A program made the translations under genes and the position numbers. Below, piece after piece: positions 1 to 12,000 of a DNA stretch of 64,000 nt. Location of the stretch: the NCBI GenBank assembly GCA_033064195.1, contig JARBJD010000068.1, forward strand, positions 186,001 through 250,000, read 5' to 3'. Source of the stretch: Blattamonas nauphoetae. Taxonomy: Eukaryota > Preaxostyla > Oxymonadida. The notes under the pieces are model-generated. The model was not told where the DNA came from. It made no database searches and saw only the letters and a list, made by a program, of their open reading frames with translations. Each line of letters starts with the position of its first letter. Within the stretch, counting starts at the first letter, position 1.

Positions 1-731
1 AGCACTATCTCAAAAAAGAAAGTCAAAAATATCGGATCTGTCGAAAACGAGCGAGGGAAAAGAAGAGCTGCCAAATCCTTCGACAATGCCTGCACCGTCA
101 TCACAACCGACCTCAATTGGCAAAAGACTTACAACTGACATTTGCCTTCCACAAACAGACAATCCTCGCACTATCGATTCATATTTCCATGCGCGATCAT
201 CTGTTTCATCAGCTTTAAGGCCTCAGAAGACGAAAAGACCGACATCTGGATTTGATCCACAGGGTTCTGATTTGATCCCACTGATCCCACGCTTTTTTGA
301 TCCCACCAAATTCCTGCTTTAAAATTGCCTTTCATTTCACAATACTTCTTCATATCACTATCATATTATCCATAAATTCTTGAAACGAGAATTAATTGTC
401 CATAGAATTGAAAGATGTGGACAAGTTCTTTTTAGGTTGTCTCCATCACCATCATAATCTGAATTACCTCTATTCACCTGACAAGATCGAAAAAATCGTC
501 ACATGAAATCCATTTCACAGAAACAATTCCAAAGAAATGAGATTGTAAATTTCGGAGATTGATCTGACCCTTTCAGAGCAGAATCTGCGGTTCGAAAAAA
601 GTTTGTGACACTAAACCGAGACATTTTGAAGTGTGAAAGTGAAAAATAATGAAAAATCATTGAATAATTTCCGAAATATGTGAAAAGAACGAGAAGGGGA
701 CATCACCAGAAGAGTGGATTCGAAGTGGCTG

Positions 732-797
732 TTTAGGCAAATTGTCCTCACCCCCAAAGTGGTCGGGTGAGGACAATTGTACTCAGCTTTGCCTAAA
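732..797. repeat. Foldback hairpin
   Basis: Two nested inverted arms are visible. The inner arm AATTGTCCTCACCC (740-753) pairs perfectly with GGGTGAGGACAATT (765-778). The outer arm TTTAGGCAA pairs with TTGCCTAAA at 789-797. The loop between the inner arms is 11 nt. No target duplication is clear, so this may be a tiny foldback element or a structured transcript end. Confidence 0.6.
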
Positions 798-1076
798 ATG
801 GTCAGACCACTCAGAACCCTGTTGATCCGTATTGTACGCGCCTAATTCAGGAGAAAAACCAGTTCGAACGCTTGCGACACGAATATCAAATGGGTAATAT
901 CAAGATCCTCAATGATGATGAGGAGTGACTTTTCTCGTCACATTTCACTGGAATTGCGTCATTTTCAATTTGGTTGGCCTTTTCCGACTCCGTTTGACAT
1001 CTCCGTTTACATATGGCTCAAAGACACCGAAGAAGAGAATGAAAAATGACATTTTATGATATGGGTGAATGACTCC

Positions 1077-1136
1077 ACGAAACCCGATTTCGGGTTATGT
1101 ACCGATTTCGGGTTATGTACCGATTTCGGGTTTCGT
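1077..1136. repeat. 18-bp tandem repeat bounded by inverted ends
   Basis: The unit CGATTTCGGGTTATGTAC is repeated with period 18, two full copies and one partial. The array is bracketed by ACGAAACCCG on the left and its exact reverse complement CGGGTTTCGT on the right. Function unknown. Confidence 0.7.
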
Positions 1137-1397
1137 GCAGACGTTATTCTCTTTCTCGAATAAAATCTTGTGTTTTGGGATGGTTTTCCCTTAAAATCAC
1201 ACTTTTTTCAAAAAGGAAAAACCTTGGGGGATCTGGGACAAGAGTCAATGGGAAAAAAGTAACTTTCAGAACCACATTAAACACATATTGAAATCATATC
1301 CAAGTGAAGGAAACGAATAGAACATCGACTTGGGCTCACTCTAAGTATGAAGGTGCCAGAGAAATCAATTCGACTCCGTCTGGCATTAGGTTTGATC

Positions 1398-2253
1398 CGA
1401 CCAGGGGCTTTGGAGATTGGATCAATCCGGTCGGATCCGGTCATCGATGTCTCTGCTATCAGATCACTAAAAGGGTGATCTCAACTTCAAGTTGTATTGT
1501 TGAGAAAAAATAAAAGCAGAAGTTTTGATTTTCATGAAGTGATCATTTGATGATTTTGGAATGAAATAGTGTCCTGGTTTTCACAAAAAAACTGACAACT
1601 TTTACCCCAAATGTGATTCTCACAATAGTTCCATCATTCTTCCTTCATGTGTCACGCACATGACCGTACCGATCTCATACAATGAATTGGACGATGTCCA
1701 CATGATTTGTGGAGTTTTTTTGTTCTCCTGTGATGGGATTCGGTCAAGTTTCGAGACACAACAGATCACCAGAAATCAACCACAAACTAGCTTAGAAATC
1801 ACATAATTGGATGTTTAACCTTGTTGTTGCTCGCTTCTTCGATCTGCTGTGACCCTCCAAATAGACACTTTTCCTAATCTAAATTATCACATACCATATC
1901 ACTCGGATTCTTGATGTCATTTTTACCACACAACACATGAAGTTGAAAGATGATGTCCAGATCGCCTTTTTCCGTCTTTTTCTCCAATGGACGTACTTAT
2001 ATCTGTTTTTTCACTCAAAATTTGCTGTTTACGTTCGTTTACGGTCTTCGTCAATCTTTGGACCGGTTTTATCAAAAAAGTATTAAAACGTGTCCAAACC
2101 AAATCACCACTATTTCGAGCGAGATCACACTCCAAATCCAGTATTTCACCTTTCGTCTGTCTATTGAATAGCTGAACTTGAATTAACCAGAAATTGACTT
2201 CTGATGATTGATATTAGTGTTTTGTCAGGTTTGATCTTGAGACCTGAACGTCT
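1398..2253 (+). repeat. Dispersed repeat, arm A
   Basis: About 0.86 kb that matches, in inverted orientation, the segment at 23985-24910. Similarity starts abruptly near the CAGGGG string at about 1400 and stops near 2253. The ends show no convincing terminal inverted repeats and no target duplication. A short minus-strand frame (about 45 residues, 1950-2085) is conserved with mostly conservative replacements in the other copy (Glu/Asp, Arg/Lys, Ser/Thr), so a fragment of an old coding exon is possible. Class not recognised. Confidence 0.65.
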
Positions 2254-3085
2254 GGATCCGACCCAAATGGTAACATCACGAATCTGAATTCGCAGACGAA
2301 AATGTCCCAAAAAACTCTTTTCTCTGAAATTTGTCACAGATTTGAAAGCAAACGTGAGGAGACGGATATGTTGTGAAGTGAAACGGATAACGGTCAATTT
2401 GAGTGATGTTAGCTTCTTCGGATTTGATTTCTGGTCTGAGTCATAAGGAAACTGACGCAACAGGAACAAGAGAGCAGAGGATTGTCCGATATCCAATGAA
2501 GACACAGATGAATCACACACAAAACCCAGAAGGGCAAGTGAGTGATGTACGAGTGATAGGAAGTGAAAACAGAATCAGAAAGAAGGAAAGAAGAAGGAAT
2601 GAAGAAGAAAAGAAGTAAAACGGAAGGAAAGAAGAAGGAATAATGAAGAAAAAAGAAAATCAGAAGAAAAATAAGACATAAAAATGGAAGAAAAATATAA
2701 AAATGAAGATCAACGAACGGCAGCAGAGCACTGCATGTGGGAGAAGCGTGACGGAGGGGAAAGAAGGACAGATAGTTGAGTTGATTGCTAGATGTGTTCG
2801 AACTGACTGAATGTTGGTCTGTTGGAGCCAATGTGTGGAGTGTTGTGGAAGGCGTCCAAAGAACCAGAGACGTTCGAAGCGTGAAGTGTGTTGTGTGCAA
2901 GACGGACTTCAGTGCTCAGTGAAAGGTGTCATTTGCCTGGTGAGTGACGTGAAAATGAAGATTTGATGAGATGGGTGGGGTTTAAACTGGCTGGTGAAGT
3001 GTCTTGAGAGCCAATGGGAGGAGTGTTGTGGAGGTGTCGAAAGAAGTGAATGTGGTGTCCGATTGGTGAAGTGATTGAGTTGTAC
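2254..3085. other. Intergenic, downstream of the first giant gene
   Basis: No gene seen. It contains a purine-rich stretch (2570-2700) with two imperfect copies of a roughly 48-bp GAAGGAAAGAAGAAGGAA-type unit. It also holds two imperfect copies of a segment reading GCCAATG..GGAGTGTTGTGGA, near 2826 and 3011. Confidence 0.5.
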
Positions 3086-6000
3086 TCAGTTTGATTGAAG
3101 TTTAGAAGCAGCAACTTCTCCATTGTCAGGTTGAGGACAGTCAGCGATGGGGGTATTCGAGCAGAGCGACTCAAGACGCGATTTCACATCTGCCAATGTT
3201 GGGCGGTCGTCAGGAACAAGAGAGAGGCAATCTCGAACAAGATCTGCCATCGATTCGTCTTCCCAGTTGTGGATCAGAGGCATCACTCCTGCTTTCACCT
3301 GGCGAGCTGCATTCACCGCATCCAGCTCCCCGAATGGCACAAGTTCAGTCTCCAACTCCCACAATACAAGGCCGAGCCGAAAAACCGATGCTTTCGTTCG
3401 ATCAATTGAAACTTGGCTCGCATCCCCGTCTTCCTTTGTGTCTTGTTCAGGTGCATTCCAACGACGATCTTCCACATTCTTCGATTGACTCGTTGCCGTG
3501 TGGTTCGCTTGAGAGATTTTGTTCGGCAAATCTTCCATGCGAAGAAAGATATTGTTTGCCTGGTTCAATATGATCCAGTGAGGTGATAGACGAGTGAACA
3601 CTTCGCTGAACGGACTCGTCGACAGCATTCGTTCCAACCCTTGCGTGATCTGAACAGCAATCTGCTTCTTGTCGAAGTCCACTTTCTTTTCAACGTGCAG
3701 ACGATGGTAGAGTGTGTTCCTCGGATCAATCGGAACAATTCCCTCTTTCTCATCACACCGAAGTGCTTCCACATTCTGGACAAGGCCAAACGGAACAACT
3801 CGTGCAAAATCTTCTTTCTGAGTCTGGCCCTGATTCTCGCTCACCATGAGAAGAGAACTTGGGTTGTGTCTGTCACCAGATTCCGCAAAGATTGGCTTGA
3901 ACGTGTCGAATGGTTCATTTTCGTCATATTTGACGTTGTCGTAAGTTTCTGGCATCAGGTTCAATTCCTGTTTCTGTTGCTGCACCTGTTCTTTCTGCTT
4001 TCTTCGTTTGGCGAGAATGCAAAGAATGACGATGAGAAGGATCACTGCGAGGACCACCACACACACAACGGGAATGACGATCGAAGCGATCAATCCTCCT
4101 TGTGACATCTTTCCTTTCCCCTTTCCAGTGAGAGAGAACGAGTCTGTCTGTTGGCCGTCTCCGAAGATCAGTCGGCAGCGGAGTTCGTATTTGCTGTTCA
4201 GTTCGGCAACAGAAGATTGAGGGAGGACGAACGACAGTTCGGTTTCTGTCCATTTCGACGGCTTGAGCGACGAGATCTCGAAAGGAAGTGGTGTTCCTTC
4301 GTTTGATGTGGAGAGGGGTTTTTGTTCGAATATTTCCAAAGACAGACCACACGGAATCATCATCGTTCCAACAATTGTAACTGTGTATTCTTTCTGTTTG
4401 TTGTTGAACGTGCTCGATGACGTGTTGGAAAGTGTTGGCACGAAGAGTGAGGAGTGTTCAATTTCAGAATCCTTCTGCACGGTGCATTCATCCGTCAAGA
4501 TCCAAAGATGAGGCGACGAGTGTCCATCCCCTCCATGGATTGTGTTCACTCCCACTGTTCCATTTGAGCACTTGATGTTCCGACGACGAGAAGGCCATTC
4601 CAAGCTGGGAGGAGAATTGTTGCTGAAAGTGCAACCAGACAATGTGAGAGGAGCGTTTGAGATGGAGATCGCTCCTTGTGGGATGTGTGATAATTCCGTT
4701 TGATGGAAATGCAACGGAGAATTGTATATTTCAATCAGGCTTTTCTCCCATCCACACAAATCTGAACTGTCCCCCTCGTTCAAAGCTGTAGGAGGAGTGA
4801 GAGATGAGAAGAAGGAGTCACGGATCGTCAGCTCGTCTCCATCTTTGGCGGTGATGATAGTTGAGCCAGAACACTCCGAAATGTTCATGTTGTTGATCGT
4901 GCTGTCTTCAAACGAGGAGAACTCCAAAAGAGCATTCGTGAATGTCTGTTTTGACAGTTTTATGTCTGACACGTTCAATGCTGCGTTGGTCACTGACAAG
5001 AGTCTTCCTTCAATCGGCTTTGAGGATGTCGCTGTCATTCCAGTCAAACTCAGACTTCCCCCTTCCACTTGAAGAACTGTTCCATTCTGCGCGATTCCAG
5101 ATTCCACATGGAAATGAGAAGCTGTAACAGTTCCTCCCAAAATTGAGACAAGAATCGAGTTCGTCTCCATTTCAGAGTTGATGAAAATTGTGTTCATTTC
5201 TGCTGATCCTGACGACATTTGAAGAAACACGGCTGACGATTTGACTTGAGATGACAGTTCAAGATTCGAGAGAGTGAGTTTCGTGGATGAGTGCACAATC
5301 ACTGCCTCGGCCGTTTGTGTCGATGGAAGTGAGAATGTCAGCTTCGAAATCGTCGTGAAGTCGATGTCTTCAGACACAAACGAACCAGATGCAGACACAA
5401 CACACGTGCTCAGCGCACTCGGATTTCCAGCAAATGTCAATTCGTCGGGAAGGGCGATCGACGACGACAGCGTCACTTCGTCCATCACAACAATCTTCTT
5501 CGTGTTCTGCGCTGACAGGCGAGTCAGCGACAGTTCAATCGTCGAACACCACAGACTGTTCGATCCACACTTCGCCATGTCATACCCAGAATTCGACACT
5601 CCAACTGGCCCTTCAGATGCTCGCAGATAAAACAGAAGCGAGACTTCAGGAGGAATCGTCTGGTCATAACTCCAATAATGGTCCAGCTCTGAGTCTTTGC
5701 CGTACGAGTTTTTGAATCTGGAATCACCTTCGTCGATCCAGCTCGCTAGCTCGTCGCCAACAAGAGAGATGAAACAAGGCGGCTGAGTTGCCATTCCTGT
5801 CATGCTCTTGAAGTCAAGTTTTGTCAGAGTGAAGCCGAAGAGAGGATCAGGATTGGATTTGTCGAATGGAGGGAATGAAAGAGCCAGAATCGGTGAATCT
5901 TTCGATGACGACATCGACGAGAATTCGATCTCATCCAACAACAACGACTTCCCCGTCTCCATTTCGATGCTCAAAATGGTTCCATTTCCTGTTGAGCGAG

Positions 6001-9000
6001 TGATCGTTGACACTGAACACGATTGAAGAGTGAGTGTACCAGATGTGTGGGTGATCAGAGGAGACGACGAGAGTTCGAATGATGAAACAGAGCATGATGT
6101 CAACGAGAGGGAGCCAGATTCCACAACGAAAAGCGAGTCGGTACGTGAGGTTGTGGCTGCGTTCTGGTTGGATGTTTTTGGGAGTGGAACGAATGAGAGA
6201 GATGTGAAAGAGAGAGTGAAGTCTTTCGATGTGAACGAGCAAGTCTCAGAAACACGGACTTCTTTCCTCGAAGTGTCAGATGACAGAATCGACAGATCGC
6301 GTTCGGTTGTGATTTCCGCTGCTTCGTCGAGTGCACTGCACACTTTGATCACTTGGCCTGTTCCCAATTTCGCAAGATTTGATGAGAGAGACGAGCAGGG
6401 AAGCGAAGAAAAACCACATTTCGAGTGACTTCCTCCAGTTCGATCAACGAACAGTGTCAGCTCATCATAAGGATGCCAGCGGTAGATCAGCTCCTCCACT
6501 TCTTCAGTCGAGGAAATCACAACAAACTCATTGATTTCTGATTCTGTGAATCGACCTCCATTCGGCCTCGAAGGACCCCAAGACTGGATTTGAGAAGCGA
6601 GTGATGAAATCGATGTTGATTCCAGTCCTGCCGATGAAGAAATCACAACATGACTTCCTCTTCCATTCGAAGTGATCTCTCCCACTCTCGATGTTCCGGA
6701 GAATGTGTTCGTCGAGTCAGCATGAAGATGCAATGCTGTTCCAAGTGTGGCGTGAGTGAATGTGATGTGCTGGATCAGAGTGTCAATCAGTGTCAGTGTT
6801 CCATCTGACTTCACTTCAATCAGCTTCGTCGTTGTCGCTGGAACAACCAGAGGCGACGAACTGTCTGACGATCCGATCAGACACGACGAGAACTTCATCT
6901 CGCCTTTCTCAACCACGAAAAGAGTCGCAGATGAACATAACTCAGCAACTGTGAAGATGAGAGAGGTGAGCGAGAGTGTTTTCAAGGAAGTGTTGACGAT
7001 CATCGAGCTGAAGTCGTCAAACGTGATTGTCTGTTTAGCGTTCGAGAACGACTTCAATGTGATTGATGAATCGACCGAGAGAGACGAGGAGAGTGTGGTG
7101 GAGACAGAGAATGAGATCGTGTCAATCGTGTTCAGTACAGCTGACGAGAAGGCAGAGTCGAGCGTTGTGCATTTGAATGTCGACGATCCACAGTTCGGAT
7201 GATCAACAGCATCTTCATCCAACCCAATCACCACTTCTGAAGATGGAGACACCAGCCAATACACAAGCGACCCTCTCCTCCACTTCTCATTGTCCTCCAT
7301 CGAAATATCTTCTCCCCAAAGCGATGCGACATGTGCTGCCGTCTTGAGGCTGGTGTCCCACTGCTCTGGAATGAGTTGTGTTCTGAAATTCTGTCCCTTC
7401 AGAGCGAGATACTTCCCTTTCTTTTGATTCGAGATGATATTTGTGAATGTTGGAGTGGTGAAAGTGACATCGCCTGTCGTCTTCGCTTCAATCATCGTTG
7501 TTCCTTCGAATGTCAAATTGATAAAGATTGAGTCCTTTATGATAAATGAACCTGATCCAAGCTCGTCTTGTTCTGATGGTAGTGGAGCGAAGTAGACGAG
7601 AGGAGAAGAAAGAGTTGCTTTCGAAGTGGTGAGAGTTGGGGAGAACGAGACGGTGTTCAGGATGAGCGAGTTCCCGTTTGAGATGATTGGACACCTCGAA
7701 GTCGTTTTCCCGCTCTCGCTCAAAACAAGACAGTTCTTCATCGCGAATTGACCATTGATGAAGTTCACCTTCACAATTTGATGTAATTGGGTCAAGGAAA
7801 ACTGGATCCACTCAACTGTCAACCTCGATGCATCATTAATCGTGAACACAATTCCTTCCACCACCGAGAGTATCAGTTTGGCAGGATCAGATTCTGGCAA
7901 GGATGAACTTGAATAAACAAGATCGTGTTTGTCCAAAATGATTGGTTCAGTCGTCAGTGAATCCGTACATTGAGAGCACTGTCTTGGAAACATGGTTTGG
8001 TTTTGATATGCTGTTTGAAGGAACTGGAGAGCATATTCGAGTGTCTGGCAGGACGCATCAGACCACTTACAGTCAGGGGTCAACGTGGATGACGCCGAAT
8101 CTCCGACGTTCAACGTTGGGAATGGAAGGAAGTTCGAGATTCGGTAGAGTTCGTCGTTGTCTTCATGACGGTTCTCGATTTCCAGATGTGGTAATCTGCT
8201 GTACGATTCTCCGCCACATTCCGACAGAAGATCGGGTCCTTTGTCGCCCAGCACTGACGCTGAGACGAACACATCATTCCCAAAAGTGGCTGTGTTCTCG
8301 TCAAAGTGAGAAGAAGTCAGGTCGATTGGAGTTTGTGAACTTGTCTTCCCCGTCACGAAGATCGCTCCTCCCTTCCCACAATCAACTCCATTCTCATCCA
8401 TATCATGGGCGGAGTTGGTTGTGAAAGTTGAAGATTGTAAGGAGAGTGATGTGCTGGAGTCCTGTCCAAAGTCGATCCAGAACACTCCTCCCAACTTCGC
8501 AGAATTTGAGACGAATGATGACTCGTCGACAGAAAGAGTGGACGAGACGAGGTAAGCAACTCCACCTTTCTCAGCCGCGCAGTTCGAGAATGTGCCTTCT
8601 TTTATGTTCACATTTGAATCCTCTGAGTAAAGCACTCCGCCGTGTTTACTCGAAATGGAATTACAAGAGCACGCTGTCAACGAGAGAGAGCCTGATTCCA
8701 CAACGAACAGCGAAACAGACCGTGTGTTCGCTTCTGTGTTCTGGTTGGAGGATTGTGGGAGTGGAATGAATGAGATGGAAGTGAAAGAGAGAGTGAATCC
8801 GATCGATATGAACGAGCAAGTCTCTGAAACACGAATTTGTTTATTCGAAGTGTCGGATGACAGAATCGACAGATCGCGTTCGGTTGTGATGGAAGCTGCT
8901 TCGTCGAGTGCAGTGCACACTTTGATCACTTGGTCGGCCCCCAATTTCTCGAGATTGGATGAGAGAGACGAGCAGGGAAGCGAAGAAAGTCCACATTTCG

Positions 9001-12000
9001 AGTGACTTCCTCCAGTTCGATCAACGAACAGTGTCAGCGCATCATAAGGATGCCAGCGGTAGATCAGCTCCTCCACTTCTCCAGTCGAGGCCATCACAAC
9101 AAACTCATTGATTTCTGATTCTGTGAATCGACCTCCATTCGGCCTCGAAGGACCCCAAGGCTCGATTTGAGAGGCGAGTGATGAAATTGAGTCTGAGTTC
9201 AGTCCTGCCGATGAAGAAATCACAACATGACTTCCAATTCCATTCGAAGTGATCTCTCCCACTCTCGATGTTCCGGAGAATGTGTTCGTCGAGTCAGCAT
9301 GAAGATGCAAAGCTGTTCCATGTGTGGCGTGAGTGAATGTGATGTGTTGGATCAGAGTGTCAATCAGTGTCAGTGTTCCATCCGCCTTCACTTCAATCAG
9401 CTTCGTCGTTGTCGCTGGAACAACCAGAGGCGACGAACTGTCTGACGATCCGATCAGACACGACGAGAACTTCATCTCGCCTTTCTCAACCACGAAAAGA
9501 GTCGCAGATGAACATAACTCAGCAACTGTGAATACGAGAGAGGTGAGGGTGAGTGTTTTCATTGGTGTGCTGATCGTCATTGAGCTGGATCCGTCAAAGG
9601 TGATTGTCTGTTTAGCGTTCGAGAACGATTTGAACGTGAGTGATGAGTCGACCGAGAGAGATGAGGAGAGTGTGGTGGAGACAGAGAATGAGATCGTGTC
9701 AATCGAGTTCCGTCCAGCTGACGAGAAGGCAGAGTCGAGCGTTGTGCATTTGAATGTCGACGATCCACAGTTCGGATGATCAACAGCGTCATCATCCAAC
9801 CCAATCACCACTTCTGAAGATGGAGACACCAGCCAATACACAAGTGACCCTCTCCTCCACTTCTCATTGTCGTCCATCGAAATGTCTTCTCCCCAAAGCG
9901 ATGTGAGGTGTTGTTTTGTTTGGAGATCTTCGTCCCACTGCTCTGGGATGAGTTGAGTTTTGAAGTTCTTTCCTTTCAGAGTGAGATACTCACCTTCTTG
10001 TTGATTCAGTACGACATCTGTGAATGTTCGAGTTGTGAAAGTGACATCGCCTGTCGTCTCCACCTCGATCATCGTTGTCCCCTCGAATGTCAAATTGATA
10101 AAGATCGAGTCTGTCATTTCGAACGATTCTGACCTCAGCTCGTCTTGTTCTGATGGTTGTGGAGCGAAGTGGACGAGAGGAGAAGAGAGAGTGGCGATCG
10201 ATGTTCTGAGTGAAGGTTGGAATGTGACGTTGTTGAGACCAACAGAAATCCCGACTGACCAGATCGGAGAGACTGTCGTCACTGAAGCACACGAAATGGT
10301 GGAATTGTCCATCACCAGGCTTCCTTCTTCTGAAGTCACTTTCGCAGCAAAGTGCTTTGATTTGAGAATCAGATTCATTCGTTCCAGTTTCAGTCTCGAT
10401 TCATCTTCGATTGTGAAGATGGTCTTTTCATCTGAATCATGGGTGGCTGTGAGAGAAAGGTTGTATCGTGCCGGATATGAAGTCCAATACCACAAATCCT
10501 GTTTCACAAAAACGATCGGCTCTGTCGTCATCGATGTATTCCCCTGGCGCGCGCTTCGACTTATCAATGACCCACCTGGGTATGTCGTTTGGAGATACTG
10601 GAGAGCGTAGATCAGAGTTCTGCATTGTCCGTTGCTCCATTTGCACGAGTCTGTCAGAGTCCCATTTGTGGTGATTGTGAGTGTTGGGAATGGGATGAAA
10701 TCGGAAATCTGGTCGAGTTCATCTTGTGTCGTGTTGTAGTTCTCGATTTCGAGATGAGGAAAGGAGCTGTACGATTCACCGCCACAGTTCGACAATCGTG
10801 TTGGACCATCGTTGCTCAGAACTGACTCCTCCACAAACACATCATTCCCAAATTTTGCTTGATTTCTATCGAAGTGATGTTTTCCGAAATTGAGTGGATT
10901 CGTCGCGGTTGTCGTGCCTGTGATGAAGAACACTCCACCCTTCCCACAATCAACACCATTCTCATCCAAATCTGTCGCAGTGTTGTCGGTGAATGTTGCG
11001 AATGTTGTTGAGGCAGTTGAGACGAAACAATCATCTGCGAGATCTATAAAAGCAACACCTCCTCGCTTCGCCGAATTCGATGTGAACGTTGCTGCTGCAA
11101 TTTGGAGTGTTGACGAGACCAGATACGCAACTCCTCCTTCCTCTGCATTGCAACTTGTGAATGTCGCTTTACCATTAATGCTGACATCTGAATTCACTGC
11201 ATACACAATCCCTCCCTTCGTTGCCGAGCAATTCGTGCACTTTGGCGTTTTCATGGTGATGATCGAATTCGTACAATACATAAATCCACCGTTCCCAGCT
11301 GATATGTTTCTGAGTGTGCCGGAATCCAAGGTGACATTGCAGGAATCAGCATTCAGATACAACCCATTCGCTGTGGTTTGGAGGTTGGAAACTTGAGTGT
11401 ATCTGAAAGTGATGTTGGTGTTGGTGGCTTTCACCAGTGACACTTTGATGGACGTGCCAAGATTACCAGGAATGTTGAGATTGTAGAAATAGGCGTAAGT
11501 GACCCCTTCGAGAGAGATGAATGGAGTGTCGAGAGAAGCGAGGGTGGCGAGGGAAGGATTAGAGGATTGATAAGAGAATGAGCTCTCATTTTGATTGCTG
11601 TGTGCTTTTATGAATGGAGTGTTGTCGAGCTTAAGTGTCGCTGCAAACTTCAGAGAATGGACAGTGATTGATTTTCCTTGTGATGAGACGAATGGTGCCT
11701 TGAGTGGATTGGTGACAGAGAGTGTGACTATGTCCAGCGTTAATGATGATGGAGAATCAACATCAAAAGCAGATGCCTCCAAACTGTGGAATGAGAGTGT
11801 GAGTTGATTCAAAGTGAGTGTCGAGTTGATCAGATGACAGAACGTCTCATTTGTTTGTTCGACAGTGATGGACGAATAATTCTGTCTATACAGATTAACC
11901 GAGACAGAGGAATTTTGGCACGTGAAAGGAGTCATCGTCTCTTGATACTCGAAATCTGTTGTGATCGAAGTGTGGGTATTGTTGTGGAGACGAGATCCGA

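Larger units (their letters stand above)
1..1397. other. Gene-poor left flank
   Basis: AT-rich sequence with no reading frame that looks like a protein. It holds a foldback hairpin (732-797) and a short tandem repeat (1077-1136), listed separately. A TTGATCTGACCC string near 559-571 resembles the motif found upstream of several genes here, but no start codon with a credible protein follows it. Confidence 0.6.
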
